Positions 7,096 through 16,377 of a stretch of DNA of 43,425 nucleotides are shown piece after piece. Source of the DNA: RGIG8745 sp045576655. GTDB lineage: Bacteria; Bacteroidota; Bacteroidia; Bacteroidales; Bacteroidaceae. Every line of letters starts with the position of its first letter. The first letter of the stretch is position 1. The stretch covers positions 1-43,425 of the forward strand of contig JAZNGW010000026.1 in NCBI GenBank assembly GCA_045576655.1, given 5' to 3'. The notes under the pieces are model-generated. The model did no database searches, was not told the origin of the DNA, and saw only the letters and a list, made by a program, of their open reading frames with translations. A program made the position numbers and the translations under genes.

Positions 7096-8064
7096 TTATT
7101 TAATCTCCCATCCAAGGGCGCTGGCGCCGAGCACTGCGGCGTTGGCATTCATGAGCCCAGACACGAGGAACTTGGCTTTGCCTTTGAAAATTGGCAGAAC
7201 GGAGTTGTCGTAGGCTTCCTTGATTGGGTCCATGATGAGGCTGCCTGCATTGGTGAGTCCGCCGAAGAAGATGAATGCTTCGGGACTGGAGAATGCGGCA
7301 AAGTCGGCACAAGCCTCACCGAGCATCTTGCCTGTGAACTTAAAGATGTCTTGCGCTACCTTGTCGCCTTTGTCGGCAGCGATGGCAACGTCGCGCGATG
7401 TGATCTGTTCGGCAGGTATGTCGCGAAGCGTACTGGCTTCGTCGGTCTTGGCTAATATTTCGCGTGCTGTACGTGCCACTCCTGTTGCTGAACAGTATGC
7501 CTCAAGGCAGCCTTTGCGTCCGCATCCGCATGGGCGCCCTTCCTCGCCTCGCACCATAGTGACATGGCCGAGTTCGCCAGCAAATCCGTCGTGACCATAG
7601 ACTAACTGCCCGTTGATGACGATGCCGCTACCAACGCCTGTGCCCAGGGTTATGACGATGAAGTTCTTCATGCCTTTGGCCGCTCCGTATATCATTTCGC
7701 CGATGGCTGCTGCGTTGGCGTCGTTAGTGAGTGCTACAGGCAGGCCAAGGGCTTTGCTAAACATTTCGCCCAGCGGAATAATGCCTTTCCACGGGAGATT
7801 AGGAGCGTGCTCTATTGTGCCGTGGTAGTAGTTGCCGTTAGGTGCGCCGATACCCATGGCCTTGATGCGGTCGATGCCGCCTACCTGGTCAATGATGGGT
7901 TGCAGGCAATCGCATCCAGCCTCCACAAATGCTTCGACTGTAGGGTATTCTTGTGTGCGTATTGAGTTTTCTGCAATGACTTCGCCGTTGGCGTTTACTA
8001 TTCCGAATACGGTGTTCGTACCTCCGAGGTCGACGCCGATAACATATGGTTTGTTTGTGTTCAT
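7096..8064 (-). CDS. ROK-family glucokinase
   Basis: 322 residues from the ATG at 8064. The frame is open to 8172, but the family's N-terminus (KPYVIGVDLGGTN, the phosphate-binding motif) begins right after the Met at 8064, and the extra 36 residues have no family character. ROK sugar kinases phosphorylate glucose or a related sugar with ATP. Visible are a second glycine-rich loop (VITLGTGVGSGIV), the ROK signature ending in GELGHVTM and the zinc site CGCGRKGCLEAYCS. In Bacteroidetes this is the usual glucokinase type; other substrates such as N-acetylmannosamine cannot be excluded. It probably leads a transcript that continues into the cyclophilin and M16 genes. Confidence 0.9.
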   Translation of the reverse strand: MNTNKPYVIGVDLGGTNTVFGIVNANGEVIAENSIRTQEYPTVEAFVEAGCDCLQPIIDQVGGIDRIKAMGIGAPNGNYYHGTIEHAPNLPWKGIIPLGEMFSKALGLPVALTNDANAAAIGEMIYGAAKGMKNFIVITLGTGVGSGIVINGQLVYGHDGFAGELGHVTMVRGEEGRPCGCGRKGCLEAYCSATGVARTAREILAKTDEASTLRDIPAEQITSRDVAIAADKGDKVAQDIFKFTGKMLGEACADFAAFSSPEAFIFFGGLTNAGSLIMDPIKEAYDNSVLPIFKGKAKFLVSGLMNANAAVLGASALGWEIK

Positions 8065-8194
8065 AAAGGTATTGTATAGATTTAAAGTTTTTACGTTGAT
8101 ATGTGTGCCTCCAAGTGCGATATGTGTTCCTACAAAGTCGCCACCTGTGACGCTTAATTTAGTCTCTTTCATAGGCTATAGTTATGTAACGATA

Positions 8195-8202
8195 CAAAAT
8201 TA
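8195..8202 (-). promoter_or_regulatory. Possible -7 element upstream of the glucokinase gene
   Basis: TAATTTTG on the minus strand (8202-8195) fits TAnnTTTG. No TTTG is found at the expected -33 distance, so the call is weak. Confidence 0.4.
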
Positions 8203-8307
8203 CCAAAAAAACGGACAGAATGGTGTTCTTTTGATAGAAAATGCTTAACTTTCGTGTCAGAAAACAAGAGGACCGCATATATGGCCCTGCATTATATAAA
8301 TGTGACT

Positions 8308-9183
8308 ATGAAGAAACGAATGTTTGCAGTTGTTGCTACACTATTGATGGCAAGTAGTTCGGTGCTTGCACAGAAGACTATAGACATAGACTTATGGGAG
8401 GAGGGATTGCCTAACAGCAACGGTATTGACAAGACCCAGCCTTACGACGATGCGAAGCGAAACTTCAAGCCGTCGGTGCGTGTGTTCCTGCCTGAGGCGG
8501 ACAAGGCCAACGGCATGGCTGTGGTGTGCTGCCCTGGTGGCGGATACTCACATCTTGCAATGGACCATGAGGGATATGACTGGGCGCCGTTCTTCAACGA
8601 ACAGGGGATTGCCTTGATTGTGCTGAAGTACAGAATGCCTCATGGAGTGACCGAGGTTCCGATAAGTGATGCAAAGGAGGCACTGCGATTGGTGCGTGCC
8701 AACGCCAAGGAGTGGGGCATCAGTCCTGACAAAGTGGGCATTATGGGCTCTTCTGCGGGTGGGCATTTAGCGTCGACGGTTGCTACGCATAGCGACAGCA
8801 CTACTGCACCTGATTTCCAGATTCTGTTTTATCCAGTTGTGACAATGGACTATGCATTTACTCATAAGGGGTCGCGGCATAACTTGCTTGGCAGGGACAC
8901 TTCAATGAGCATGGTTGACCTATACAGCAATGAGCAGCAGGTGACACGCCTAACTCCTCCTGCCATAATGTTCCTTTCGGATGATGACACTGCTGTGCCT
9001 TCACCTAACAGCGTGAACTATTACATGGCACTGAAGCGCGCTGGGGTATCGGCAACGATGCACATTTATCCTTCAGGCGGACATGGTTGGGGAAGTCGCA
9101 AGAACTTTAAGTTCCACGACGAGATGATGGCAGACCTGAAGGCTTGGCTCGATGTGATGAAGGATAAATTGGATAGAAAATAA
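8308..9183 (+). CDS. Secreted alpha/beta-hydrolase, esterase-like
   Basis: 291 residues from the ATG at 8308; a GTG in frame at 8254 is rejected because the Met at 8308 starts a clear signal peptide (MKKRMFAVVATLLMASSSVLA). The order of motifs is that of a serine esterase: oxyanion-hole segment CPGGGY, nucleophile GIMGSSAGG (Ser in GxSxG), acid in LSDDDTAVP, and His in SGGHGWG. Related Bacteroidetes proteins are often labelled acetyl-xylan esterase or xylanase; removal of acyl groups from plant polysaccharides is plausible but not shown here, as no glycan-utilisation genes are adjacent. The nfeD-like gene begins 17 bases downstream and may be co-transcribed. Confidence 0.85.
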   Translation: MKKRMFAVVATLLMASSSVLAQKTIDIDLWEEGLPNSNGIDKTQPYDDAKRNFKPSVRVFLPEADKANGMAVVCCPGGGYSHLAMDHEGYDWAPFFNEQGIALIVLKYRMPHGVTEVPISDAKEALRLVRANAKEWGISPDKVGIMGSSAGGHLASTVATHSDSTTAPDFQILFYPVVTMDYAFTHKGSRHNLLGRDTSMSMVDLYSNEQQVTRLTPPAIMFLSDDDTAVPSPNSVNYYMALKRAGVSATMHIYPSGGHGWGSRKNFKFHDEMMADLKAWLDVMKDKLDRK

Positions 9184-9200
9184 CTTAAATTATTGATATT

Positions 9201-9776
9201 ATGGGAGATTTGATGACATGGTTTGAAGGCCTTGAAACGCTTCAGAGGGTGTTTTGGGGATGTGCATTGGCTGGTTCGTTCGTTTTTGTGATTCAGGCAG
9301 TGCTGACGTTGTTAGGAATGGACTCGACTGATGTGGATGTGGACATCCCAGATGGTGACACATTAGATTTCGGAGGGTTGTCGATGTTCTCAGTCCGTAA
9401 CCTCGTGAACTTCTTGGTAGGTTTTGGATGGGGTGGAGTAAGTTTCTATTCTGGTATTTCCAGTCCTTACGTGCTTATTCTTGTGGCAATAGTTACGGGT
9501 GTACTGTTTGTCTTGATGTTTTTCTTCATATACAAGCAGACCAGAAAATTGGAGACTAACGGTGCTTTCGATATTAAGAACTGCGAGGATAAGGTTGCAG
9601 ATGTCTATTTGCGTATTCCTGCAAAGGGAGAAGGTCGCGGAAAGATTCAGGTCAGCGTGAACGGTTCGGTGCACGAACTTGACGCTATGAGCAATGGAGG
9701 TCCTATCGCTACAGGGAAGAAGGTGCGCGTTGTGGAGATCTGTGATGGCAGTTCTGTTATTGTCGAGATGATTTAG
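9201..9776 (+). CDS. NfeD-like membrane protein with C-terminal OB-fold domain
   Basis: 191 residues. There are three probable membrane segments, at about residues 16-38, 66-84 and 88-111, followed by a soluble domain from about 125 to the end (VADVYLRIPAKGEGRGKIQVSVNG..., ending in VRVVEICDGSSVIVEMI), which fits the OB-like fold of NfeD/YuaF proteins. These proteins are encoded next to flotillins and act with them in membrane microdomains, as with YuaF and FloT of Bacillus. Here the flotillin gene follows after 79 bases on the same strand, which supports the call. No serine protease domain is present, so this is the short type. Confidence 0.82.
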   Translation: MGDLMTWFEGLETLQRVFWGCALAGSFVFVIQAVLTLLGMDSTDVDVDIPDGDTLDFGGLSMFSVRNLVNFLVGFGWGGVSFYSGISSPYVLILVAIVTGVLFVLMFFFIYKQTRKLETNGAFDIKNCEDKVADVYLRIPAKGEGRGKIQVSVNGSVHELDAMSNGGPIATGKKVRVVEICDGSSVIVEMI

Positions 9777-9855
9777 CTCCTTAGAATCGGAAACGACAAT
9801 ACATACTTATAGAAATAAACTAACTAATTTAATAATTCAAAAAAACTAATCAATT

Positions 9856-11241
9856 ATGGACCCTATGTTTTTGATAATAGCAGCTGTAGTTGTTGCTGTT
9901 ATCGCATTTGCGGCTCTCATTAACCGCTATCGCCGTTGCCCTTCCGACAAGATTCTTGTGATTTACGGAAGCAAGAGCAACAAAAGTTCTGCAAAGTGTG
10001 TGCATGGCGGTGGTGCCTTCGTGTGGCCTATCATCGAAGACTATGCTTACTTGAGCCTAACGCCAATCTCTATCGATGCGAACTTGACAAATGCGCTCAG
10101 CCGTCAGAACATCCGTGTCGACGTGCCAAGCCGTTTCACAGTGGGTATTTCAACTGAACCAGAGTCAATGAATGCGGCAGCAGAGCGTCTGCTCGGACTC
10201 ACTCCTGGTCAGATTCAGGAATTGGCTCGTGATATTCTTTTCGGTCAGTTGCGTCTTGTTATCGCTACCATGAGTATTGAGGAACTCAACAACGACCGTG
10301 ACAAGTTCCTTGAGAGCATCTCTGCTAACGTCGAAGTGGAATTGAAGAAGATTGGTCTCCGTCTTATCAACGTGAACGTTACCGACATCAAGGACGAGAG
10401 CGGATACATCGAGGCTCTCGGACGTGAGGCTGCTGCCAAGGCAATCAACGAGGCCAAGGTGCGTGTTGCTGAGCAGGACAAGATTGGTGAAATCGGTAAG
10501 GCTGAGGCTGTTCGTGAAACTCGTGTACGTACGGCAGAAGCTAATGCTCAGGCTGTTAAGGGAGAGAATGAAGCTAAGGTTGCTATTGCTGATTCAGAGG
10601 CTTATCGTCGCGAAAAAGAGGCTGAGGCACAGCGTAAGGCAAGTGCTGCCGAGAAAGTTCAGCAGGCTATGGCGCTCCAGGAGGCTTATGCAGCCGAGCG
10701 TGATGCCGAGCAGGCACGTGCCGAGCGTGAGCGTTCTACAGAGACTGCCAATATCATCGTTCCTCAGGAAATCGAGAAGCAGCGCCGTATCATCGAGGCT
10801 GAGGCTGAGGCTGAGAAGGTGCGCGTAAGTGCAAAGGGTGAGGCTGACGCTATCTACGCCAAGATGGAGGCAGAGGCTAAGGGTCTCTATGAAATTCTGA
10901 CTAAGCAGGCTGCTGGTTATGACAAGATGGTGCAGGCTGCCGGTGGTGATGCTAATAAGGCTTATATGCTCCTCTTGCTTGAGAAGTTGCCTGAACTCGT
11001 TAAGACTCAGGTTGAGGCTGTCAAGGGCATTAATATCGATCACGTTACAGTCTGGGACAATGGTGGCAATGGTGCTGACAGCAAGGGTTCGACTGCGAAC
11101 TTCGTCAGCGGACTCATGAAGTCTGTTCCGCCGCTCAACGAACTTTTCGACATGGCAGGACTTAATCTTCCAGAGTATCTCGCTAAGAAGAAGGAAACTC
11201 CAACTGTCACAGAATGTGAAGTAGTGGAGACCGAGGAATAA
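9856..11241 (+). CDS. Flotillin-like SPFH/Band 7 membrane protein
   Basis: 461 residues. An N-terminal membrane segment (about residues 4-23) is followed by an SPFH domain (about 27-190, including GGGAFVWPIIEDYAYLSLTPI) and a long Ala/Glu-rich coiled coil (about 190-345) with repeated EAxA heptads, then a C-terminal region. This is the layout of FloT/YqiK flotillins, which oligomerise and organise membrane domains. It forms a pair with the NfeD-like protein upstream. The gene ends the plus-strand cluster and is followed by a strong terminator. Confidence 0.92.
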   Translation: MDPMFLIIAAVVVAVIAFAALINRYRRCPSDKILVIYGSKSNKSSAKCVHGGGAFVWPIIEDYAYLSLTPISIDANLTNALSRQNIRVDVPSRFTVGISTEPESMNAAAERLLGLTPGQIQELARDILFGQLRLVIATMSIEELNNDRDKFLESISANVEVELKKIGLRLINVNVTDIKDESGYIEALGREAAAKAINEAKVRVAEQDKIGEIGKAEAVRETRVRTAEANAQAVKGENEAKVAIADSEAYRREKEAEAQRKASAAEKVQQAMALQEAYAAERDAEQARAERERSTETANIIVPQEIEKQRRIIEAEAEAEKVRVSAKGEADAIYAKMEAEAKGLYEILTKQAAGYDKMVQAAGGDANKAYMLLLLEKLPELVKTQVEAVKGINIDHVTVWDNGGNGADSKGSTANFVSGLMKSVPPLNELFDMAGLNLPEYLAKKKETPTVTECEVVETEE

Positions 11242-11259
11242 TGTTCCTTTGAGATAAGA

Positions 11260-11294
11260 AAAAGCGGATGCATCATCAAGTTGCATCCGCTTTT
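11260..11294. terminator. Bidirectional intrinsic terminator
   Basis: A 13-bp perfect stem (AAAAGCGGATGCA / TGCATCCGCTTTT) with a nine-base loop, T-rich after it on the plus strand and, by symmetry, on the minus strand. It lies between the convergent flotillin and DUF169 genes and can serve both. Confidence 0.9.
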
Positions 11295-11325
11295 GTTGTT
11301 ATTGCTTGGTGTGAGGTTCGGGCTA

Positions 11326-12042
11326 TTAACCGAACTCTCCGTTTATTCTTTTGCGTACTACAGAGAACGCCTTCTGATAGAGTGCGGAGTCTGGCATTGT
11401 GCGAAGCATCTCTGCAAAGCGGCTCATAGGGACTGTAAATGCCAGTTCGTCCTTCGGTACAAGAAGTCGTGCAGATGGATCGAACATTCCTAGGAAACAG
11501 CGTCTACCGCCTTTGCGGTTCTCCACTGTGGCAAATGAAACTATTACAGCGCAGCCCGATGCGAACTTTGCTACCACTGCATCTTCTGCATTATTGTCAT
11601 AGTATGCCCATGTGCATAGGCCCGAAAGCATGTCTGGCGTAGCGAAAAAAAGAACTGCCTCTACGTTGTCCCAACTATCTAACTTGTCAATGCGCACAAG
11701 ATTAAGGTAGGGTTTGTCAGTAATCTCTATGTCGAGTCCTTTGACGTAGTCGACCACCATATCTGGCGTCTGTTTGTAGTGTTCTGTTTCAGACACGAAC
11801 AAGGGTACACGCTCTGGCATAGGGCGAAAAGCAGTGTATAGTCCTCCGCCCCCGCATTGCACATTTTCGGCTGTCAGTGTCAGCGAACCGCCTTCGCACA
11901 CTTTACGTATTGCGCCTACCATACAGCGCGGCACACGGCTGTCAGTTGCAACGGCTGTGTTGCCATACCAAAGTGCGATGGGCAATGGCGCAGCTTCGCC
12001 AAAGGCTTTGCGGAATTGTTGGATAAATTCTTGCGGTGTCAT
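11326..12042 (-). CDS. DUF169-family protein
   Basis: 238 residues, cytoplasmic by sequence. It matches the DUF169 (COG2043) family: an N-terminal FGEAAPLPIALWYG segment, ENVQCGGGGLYTAF with a conserved Cys and glycines, and a C-terminal ...FTVPMSRFAEMLRTMPDS. No biochemical role of this family is established. It follows mrp on the same strand by 18 bases, so the two may be co-transcribed; since Mrp carries iron-sulfur clusters and this protein has a conserved Cys-Gly segment, a link to metal clusters is a guess only. Confidence 0.8.
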   Translation of the reverse strand: MTPQEFIQQFRKAFGEAAPLPIALWYGNTAVATDSRVPRCMVGAIRKVCEGGSLTLTAENVQCGGGGLYTAFRPMPERVPLFVSETEHYKQTPDMVVDYVKGLDIEITDKPYLNLVRIDKLDSWDNVEAVLFFATPDMLSGLCTWAYYDNNAEDAVVAKFASGCAVIVSFATVENRKGGRRCFLGMFDPSARLLVPKDELAFTVPMSRFAEMLRTMPDSALYQKAFSVVRKRINGEFG

Positions 12043-12060
12043 ATATGTAGCTTCTGCATA

Positions 12061-13134
12061 TTAAACTTTATCAATTGCCAGCTTGTCCACTTGGCGGACG
12101 AGTTTGGCAGCCATGCTCATGAAGGCGATGCCTGAAGGTGTGCCAGGAGAGAGGACTGCAGGTTCGCCGTTGTCGCCGTTCTCGCAGATGCTCTGCACGA
12201 GTGGGATTTGTCCGATGAGCGGCACGCCCAGTTCCCCGGCGAGGTTCTTGCAACCGTCCTTGCCGAAGATGTAGTATTTGTTTTCAGGCAGTTCGGCAGG
12301 AGTAAACCAAGCCATATTTTCGACAAGTCCGAGGATTGGCACATTGACCTTGTCGTTGGTATACATGTTGATGCCCTTGCGTGCGTCGGCAAGTGCCACT
12401 TGCTGAGGCGTGCTGACGATGACTGCGCCTGTGATGTCGAGTGTCTGGATGAGGGTGAGATGGATGTCGCTTGTGCCAGGAGGGGTGTCGAGGATGAAGT
12501 AGTCGAGTTCGCCCCAGTTGGCTTCGCTGATGAGCTGCTTCAGAGCGTTGCAAGCCATACCTCCGCGCCAGAGTGTTGCCTGGTCTGGATTGACAAAGAA
12601 TCCTATAGAGAGAAGTTTTACTCCATATTTTTCGATTGGTTGGATGAGGTCGCGTCCGTCAACATTCTCCGCATAAGGTCGCGCATCCTCCACCTGAAAC
12701 ATCTTAGGCATTGACGGACCGAAGATGTCGGTGTCGAGCAGACCTACACGGTAGCCCATCTTGGCCAATCCTACGGCGAGGTTTGCTGTTACGGTTGATT
12801 TGCCCACACCGCCCTTGCCGCTCGATACGGCGATGATGTGCTTCACGCCTGGGAGCAACTTCTCAGGTTCTGGCGGAAGTTGTGTTTTTGCCTTCTCGTT
12901 GATGGTCACTTCCACGTCAGGACTGACATAGGTCTTGATTGCCACTTCGGCGGCTTTCATCACAGACTTGCGGAATGGATCGGTCGGTTTGTCGAAAATT
13001 ATAGAGAACGACACTTTCATTCCGTCTATACGGAGGTCGTCTTCAATCATTTCTGCCTCGACAAGGTTTTTGCCGTTGCCAGGGTAACGCACAGTGCGCA
13101 GTGCGTCTTCTATGAGTTTTGGATAGATAGTCAT
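12061..13134 (-). CDS. Mrp/ApbC family iron-sulfur carrier ATPase
   Basis: 357 residues. An N-terminal MIP18-like domain (about 1-90) precedes a MinD-type ATPase domain with the deviant P-loop SSGKGGVGKST, the switch segment DTDIFGPSMPKMF and DTPPGTSD. Members carry and transfer Fe-S clusters. The CxxC pair that in E. coli Mrp follows the VENM segment is absent: here the sequence reads VENMAWFTPAELPENKYYIFG, with only one Cys a few residues on. This seems to be the Bacteroidetes form, from memory, and raises the question of how the cluster is held. The large restriction enzyme gene ends eight bases before the mrp-side... on the higher-coordinate flank, so mrp may now be read through from it. 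Confidence 0.9.
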   Translation of the reverse strand: MTIYPKLIEDALRTVRYPGNGKNLVEAEMIEDDLRIDGMKVSFSIIFDKPTDPFRKSVMKAAEVAIKTYVSPDVEVTINEKAKTQLPPEPEKLLPGVKHIIAVSSGKGGVGKSTVTANLAVGLAKMGYRVGLLDTDIFGPSMPKMFQVEDARPYAENVDGRDLIQPIEKYGVKLLSIGFFVNPDQATLWRGGMACNALKQLISEANWGELDYFILDTPPGTSDIHLTLIQTLDITGAVIVSTPQQVALADARKGINMYTNDKVNVPILGLVENMAWFTPAELPENKYYIFGKDGCKNLAGELGVPLIGQIPLVQSICENGDNGEPAVLSPGTPSGIAFMSMAAKLVRQVDKLAIDKV

Positions 13135-13141
13135 GGTGGGG

Positions 13142-16100
13142 CTAGTTATAATATTTGTCTATTTGTTTCATCAATTCAATAGTTTGTATTATTGAATATA
13201 CCATTCTTTGGTAATGGAGAATGTCTTTGAAATCCAAGTTCCTTCCTTTTCTGTCTTTAAACCATTTTTGCAAAGGTTGGTAACCACCAATGTAAAAATC
13301 GTACGCCTCTCTTGGAACATTTGCAAAACACTGTTGCTTATTTATCCACACTTTGCCGATATTTGAGCAAGAGTCAATACATTCATAGTGGTAAAAGTCA
13401 ATAATTCCATCTCCTTCTCCACAGAACATGACGTCTTGAGTACAATCATCCAAGTGGGTCATTAAATGAAGTTTCATGAGCTTTTGTCCTAACTTTACTA
13501 ATTCGGCATAAGTGGATTTGTCTGGATATGGAATGTGTGGGAAATTATAATTCAAATAAGGCTTGAATTTTTTTCTGTAATTATTTGAATAAAGAATTGC
13601 ATAGATGTAACTGATGAATTCTTTCGGGTCAACCTCACCATCAATGTAATCTTTAACTTTCTGCAGAATATCTGGTTTGATATTTACTCTTACATCTAAT
13701 TTGTCTCCTATCTTTTCTGTGACATATAACGGATAAACATATCCTCCACCACGGTAAAAAACATTTAGGTCAACTATAGAATCTGTTACAAATGCAAGAT
13801 TCCATGGAATGTCACCGACCACCTGGCCTTGCTGTCCTACGATAAGACCAATATTAGGTGTATCAACAAAATTGTGCATTACCTCATATACAGGACGAGC
13901 AATAAAACCTCTGGATTTTTTTGTGAAGTATGTATATCGTCTGTCAAAAGGGCGATATGTTGCTGGTTGTATGTACTGGTCCTTAACGCCAAAAGCTTTA
14001 ACATGTGCTTGTGCTAATGTTACTTTTTGGTCAATACTTTCTTTCTGAATATTGTACTTGTGCTTTAGATCTTCTTCCGACATTTCATTAAAGTCAAATA
14101 AGATATCCTTTATGGCGTGCTTGGAGTCTTGATAAGCAATATTGTCACGCTTAGAGCACATCCCCACTCCGCCAACATCAAAAATCTCAGCAAGATTCAT
14201 TCCGCTAAAGAACTCGTCTTCCCTGCTATAATCCATAGGGACGAAATAATAGCGTGGAGATTTTGGAGTGAGCTCAACGAATTGCAAATCTGTAATAGTC
14301 GAGTTTTTAAGGAAATCCAATTTCTCTCTTTTCTTTCCCCATACATCTCCATAGTAGACTTTCCCTAATTCATCTGCAGATTTCTTACCAGTCTTTATGA
14401 ATATGTTGATGCAAACACCCTGTTGAATGTTAAATACGTTTTCATCTTTACCACCATCAGGGCATTGCTCTTTCTTCTTGGCATTGCCGTGTAGATTTAT
14501 AATCCTTATTTCGTCAAAAGCCTTCAGCAGTTCATATCTCATGCCTCTGAATGTAGGGTTGTCCAAATATCCGTGAGGGTTAATGTATGCAACAATGCCA
14601 GTGCCGCCACGTTCAATGTAGTTCTGGGCTAAACGGATAAATTTCACATAATCGTCATTAACCCATTTTGTGTCTTCTATATTGTGTGAAAAACCAGGCT
14701 CCTTCTTGTATAGTTCCAACTTGTCCATTATCCACTCTCCCTTATTTACGCTCTCCCCATTATAAGGAGGATTACCAATCATAACCATTATAGGTTTGTT
14801 ACGCTTGATTCTGTCGGCTTTCTTTATTTCTCTTGACAGTTTGTAAGCGAAATTGGTGTTAATCGGACTATCATTAGGAGCTTTGAGGGAATCTGCAAGA
14901 TAAATATTGAGACGTTTATTTCCTGTATGTCTAAAACCAGTTTCAGAAAGCAATAAATCAAGTTTAATATGCGCAATAGAATATGGAGCCATCATAAACT
15001 CGAAACCATTAAGGCGTGGGAACAATTCGTCTTCCACGTATTTTTGCCAAAGTGCAGGTTGATTTTTAAAGTTTGCATGAATGGTTTTGACTATTTCTGT
15101 TAGGAACGTGCCTGTTCCTGTTGCAGGATCTAAAATTTGTACACGATGGTATTCTTTTGTTTTGCGCCCCAATCCATCGGGTGTATTAGGGTCACTCCGC
15201 TTTGTGTCAATAATTTCATGCTTTATTCTACTGTGGTCTGCCAAGCCCATGCTTAGCTCAAAGTCGTGTTTTAAGATTTCATCCACACTGTTCACCATAA
15301 AATCAACTACTTGTTCAGGTGTGTAGTAAACGCCGCATATATCTTTCTTTTTGGGATCGTAGGCATGCAGGAAATCCTCGTAAAAACGGATCATAGGGTC
15401 GTTTCTGCGCATACTATTATAATAACTTTCAAGTAGCTTTTTCACGTCCGTTACTCGGAATAGTGCTACAAGGTCGTCAATAATCCATGCAAAACTATCA
15501 TCTACGTATGATGATGCAAGAGATTGGAAAATCTGCTTCAATAGTGGATATGTTTTGGGGATAAAGACTCCGGCAGACAAACGAGAAAATTCTTTATATT
15601 CTCCATTATCTTGCAACCTTGCTGCAAAAAGTCCATAAGTGACGGTTTGTGCATAAAGATCCGCAAATACTTTTGTATTAAGGCTGTCAATAAGTACGCT
15701 TTTAAATGCTTCATAAAGATCAACCAAATCTTCATATTGCTCAAAGTTTTCATCTTCCTCGTCTTCTTCCTCAAAACGTTTGCGTTGTTTGAATGCATAC
15801 TCAATAGATTGATAGATAACATGTTCCAAAAGTCTCGCTTTTGCAGCCATGCGCTCAGCCAAAAGTGAAGCAGATCTAACAGGGGATGGTTCTGCTGTTC
15901 CTAATGAGTGAATTAAGTGCTCAAAACGTTCTATGTTCTCGTTGACAAGTTCAATGCTTTCATCCTTAATTTCGGCAAGAACTATTATGTCAGATAATTC
16001 TCCGTCTTTATATAAATGAAACTTGAGATAGTCTGTGAAAACAATCGTTCCTAACGACCTTTTATAGCGATTAAACTGCTCTTTATTATGCTTTTTCCCA

Positions 16101-16339
16101 TCAAGATCAGAGTCGCCAATAAGTTTTGTTTCAACATAAGATACGGGGAGCCTGTTTGATTTTTCGATGATTTGGAAGTCTGGAGCACCGCATTCTATTC
16201 TTGCGCCATCATTAACAACAATAATATTGGGAAGCATTCCTTCTATAAGTTGCTGTAAGGCGGAACGATAACTGTGTTCTTTTGCAAGCCCTGTTTGGTA
16301 AAGTTTATTAATGTCAGATATATATTGTTCTATTGTCAT
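13142..16339 (-). CDS. Single-chain restriction-modification enzyme (type ISP/IIG-like, without helicase)
   Basis: 1065 residues. An N-terminal PD-(D/E)xK nuclease-like segment is seen (GAPDFQI at about residue 50, YVETK at about 67-71). A DNA adenine methylase core follows, with CGVYYTPEQVVDFM, motif I LDPATGTGTFLTEIV (about 403-417) and motif IV NPPY (about 521). The C-terminal half (YRPFDRRYTYF, NIGLIVGQQGQ, GGGYVYPLY) resembles the target-recognition domain of type ISP enzymes. The SF2 helicase of long ISP enzymes such as LlaGI is missing, so it would cut near its site as in type IIG. One protein could both methylate and cut. It is visibly more AT-rich than mrp and trmB on either side, suggesting transfer. 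No frameshift is seen. Confidence 0.88.
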   Translation of the reverse strand: MTIEQYISDINKLYQTGLAKEHSYRSALQQLIEGMLPNIIVVNDGARIECGAPDFQIIEKSNRLPVSYVETKLIGDSDLDGKKHNKEQFNRYKRSLGTIVFTDYLKFHLYKDGELSDIIVLAEIKDESIELVNENIERFEHLIHSLGTAEPSPVRSASLLAERMAAKARLLEHVIYQSIEYAFKQRKRFEEEDEEDENFEQYEDLVDLYEAFKSVLIDSLNTKVFADLYAQTVTYGLFAARLQDNGEYKEFSRLSAGVFIPKTYPLLKQIFQSLASSYVDDSFAWIIDDLVALFRVTDVKKLLESYYNSMRRNDPMIRFYEDFLHAYDPKKKDICGVYYTPEQVVDFMVNSVDEILKHDFELSMGLADHSRIKHEIIDTKRSDPNTPDGLGRKTKEYHRVQILDPATGTGTFLTEIVKTIHANFKNQPALWQKYVEDELFPRLNGFEFMMAPYSIAHIKLDLLLSETGFRHTGNKRLNIYLADSLKAPNDSPINTNFAYKLSREIKKADRIKRNKPIMVMIGNPPYNGESVNKGEWIMDKLELYKKEPGFSHNIEDTKWVNDDYVKFIRLAQNYIERGGTGIVAYINPHGYLDNPTFRGMRYELLKAFDEIRIINLHGNAKKKEQCPDGGKDENVFNIQQGVCINIFIKTGKKSADELGKVYYGDVWGKKREKLDFLKNSTITDLQFVELTPKSPRYYFVPMDYSREDEFFSGMNLAEIFDVGGVGMCSKRDNIAYQDSKHAIKDILFDFNEMSEEDLKHKYNIQKESIDQKVTLAQAHVKAFGVKDQYIQPATYRPFDRRYTYFTKKSRGFIARPVYEVMHNFVDTPNIGLIVGQQGQVVGDIPWNLAFVTDSIVDLNVFYRGGGYVYPLYVTEKIGDKLDVRVNIKPDILQKVKDYIDGEVDPKEFISYIYAILYSNNYRKKFKPYLNYNFPHIPYPDKSTYAELVKLGQKLMKLHLMTHLDDCTQDVMFCGEGDGIIDFYHYECIDSCSNIGKVWINKQQCFANVPREAYDFYIGGYQPLQKWFKDRKGRNLDFKDILHYQRMVYSIIQTIELMKQIDKYYN

Positions 16340-16377
16340 AGTATCACTTTTGTATTAAGGTTACTGATGCAGATAAC

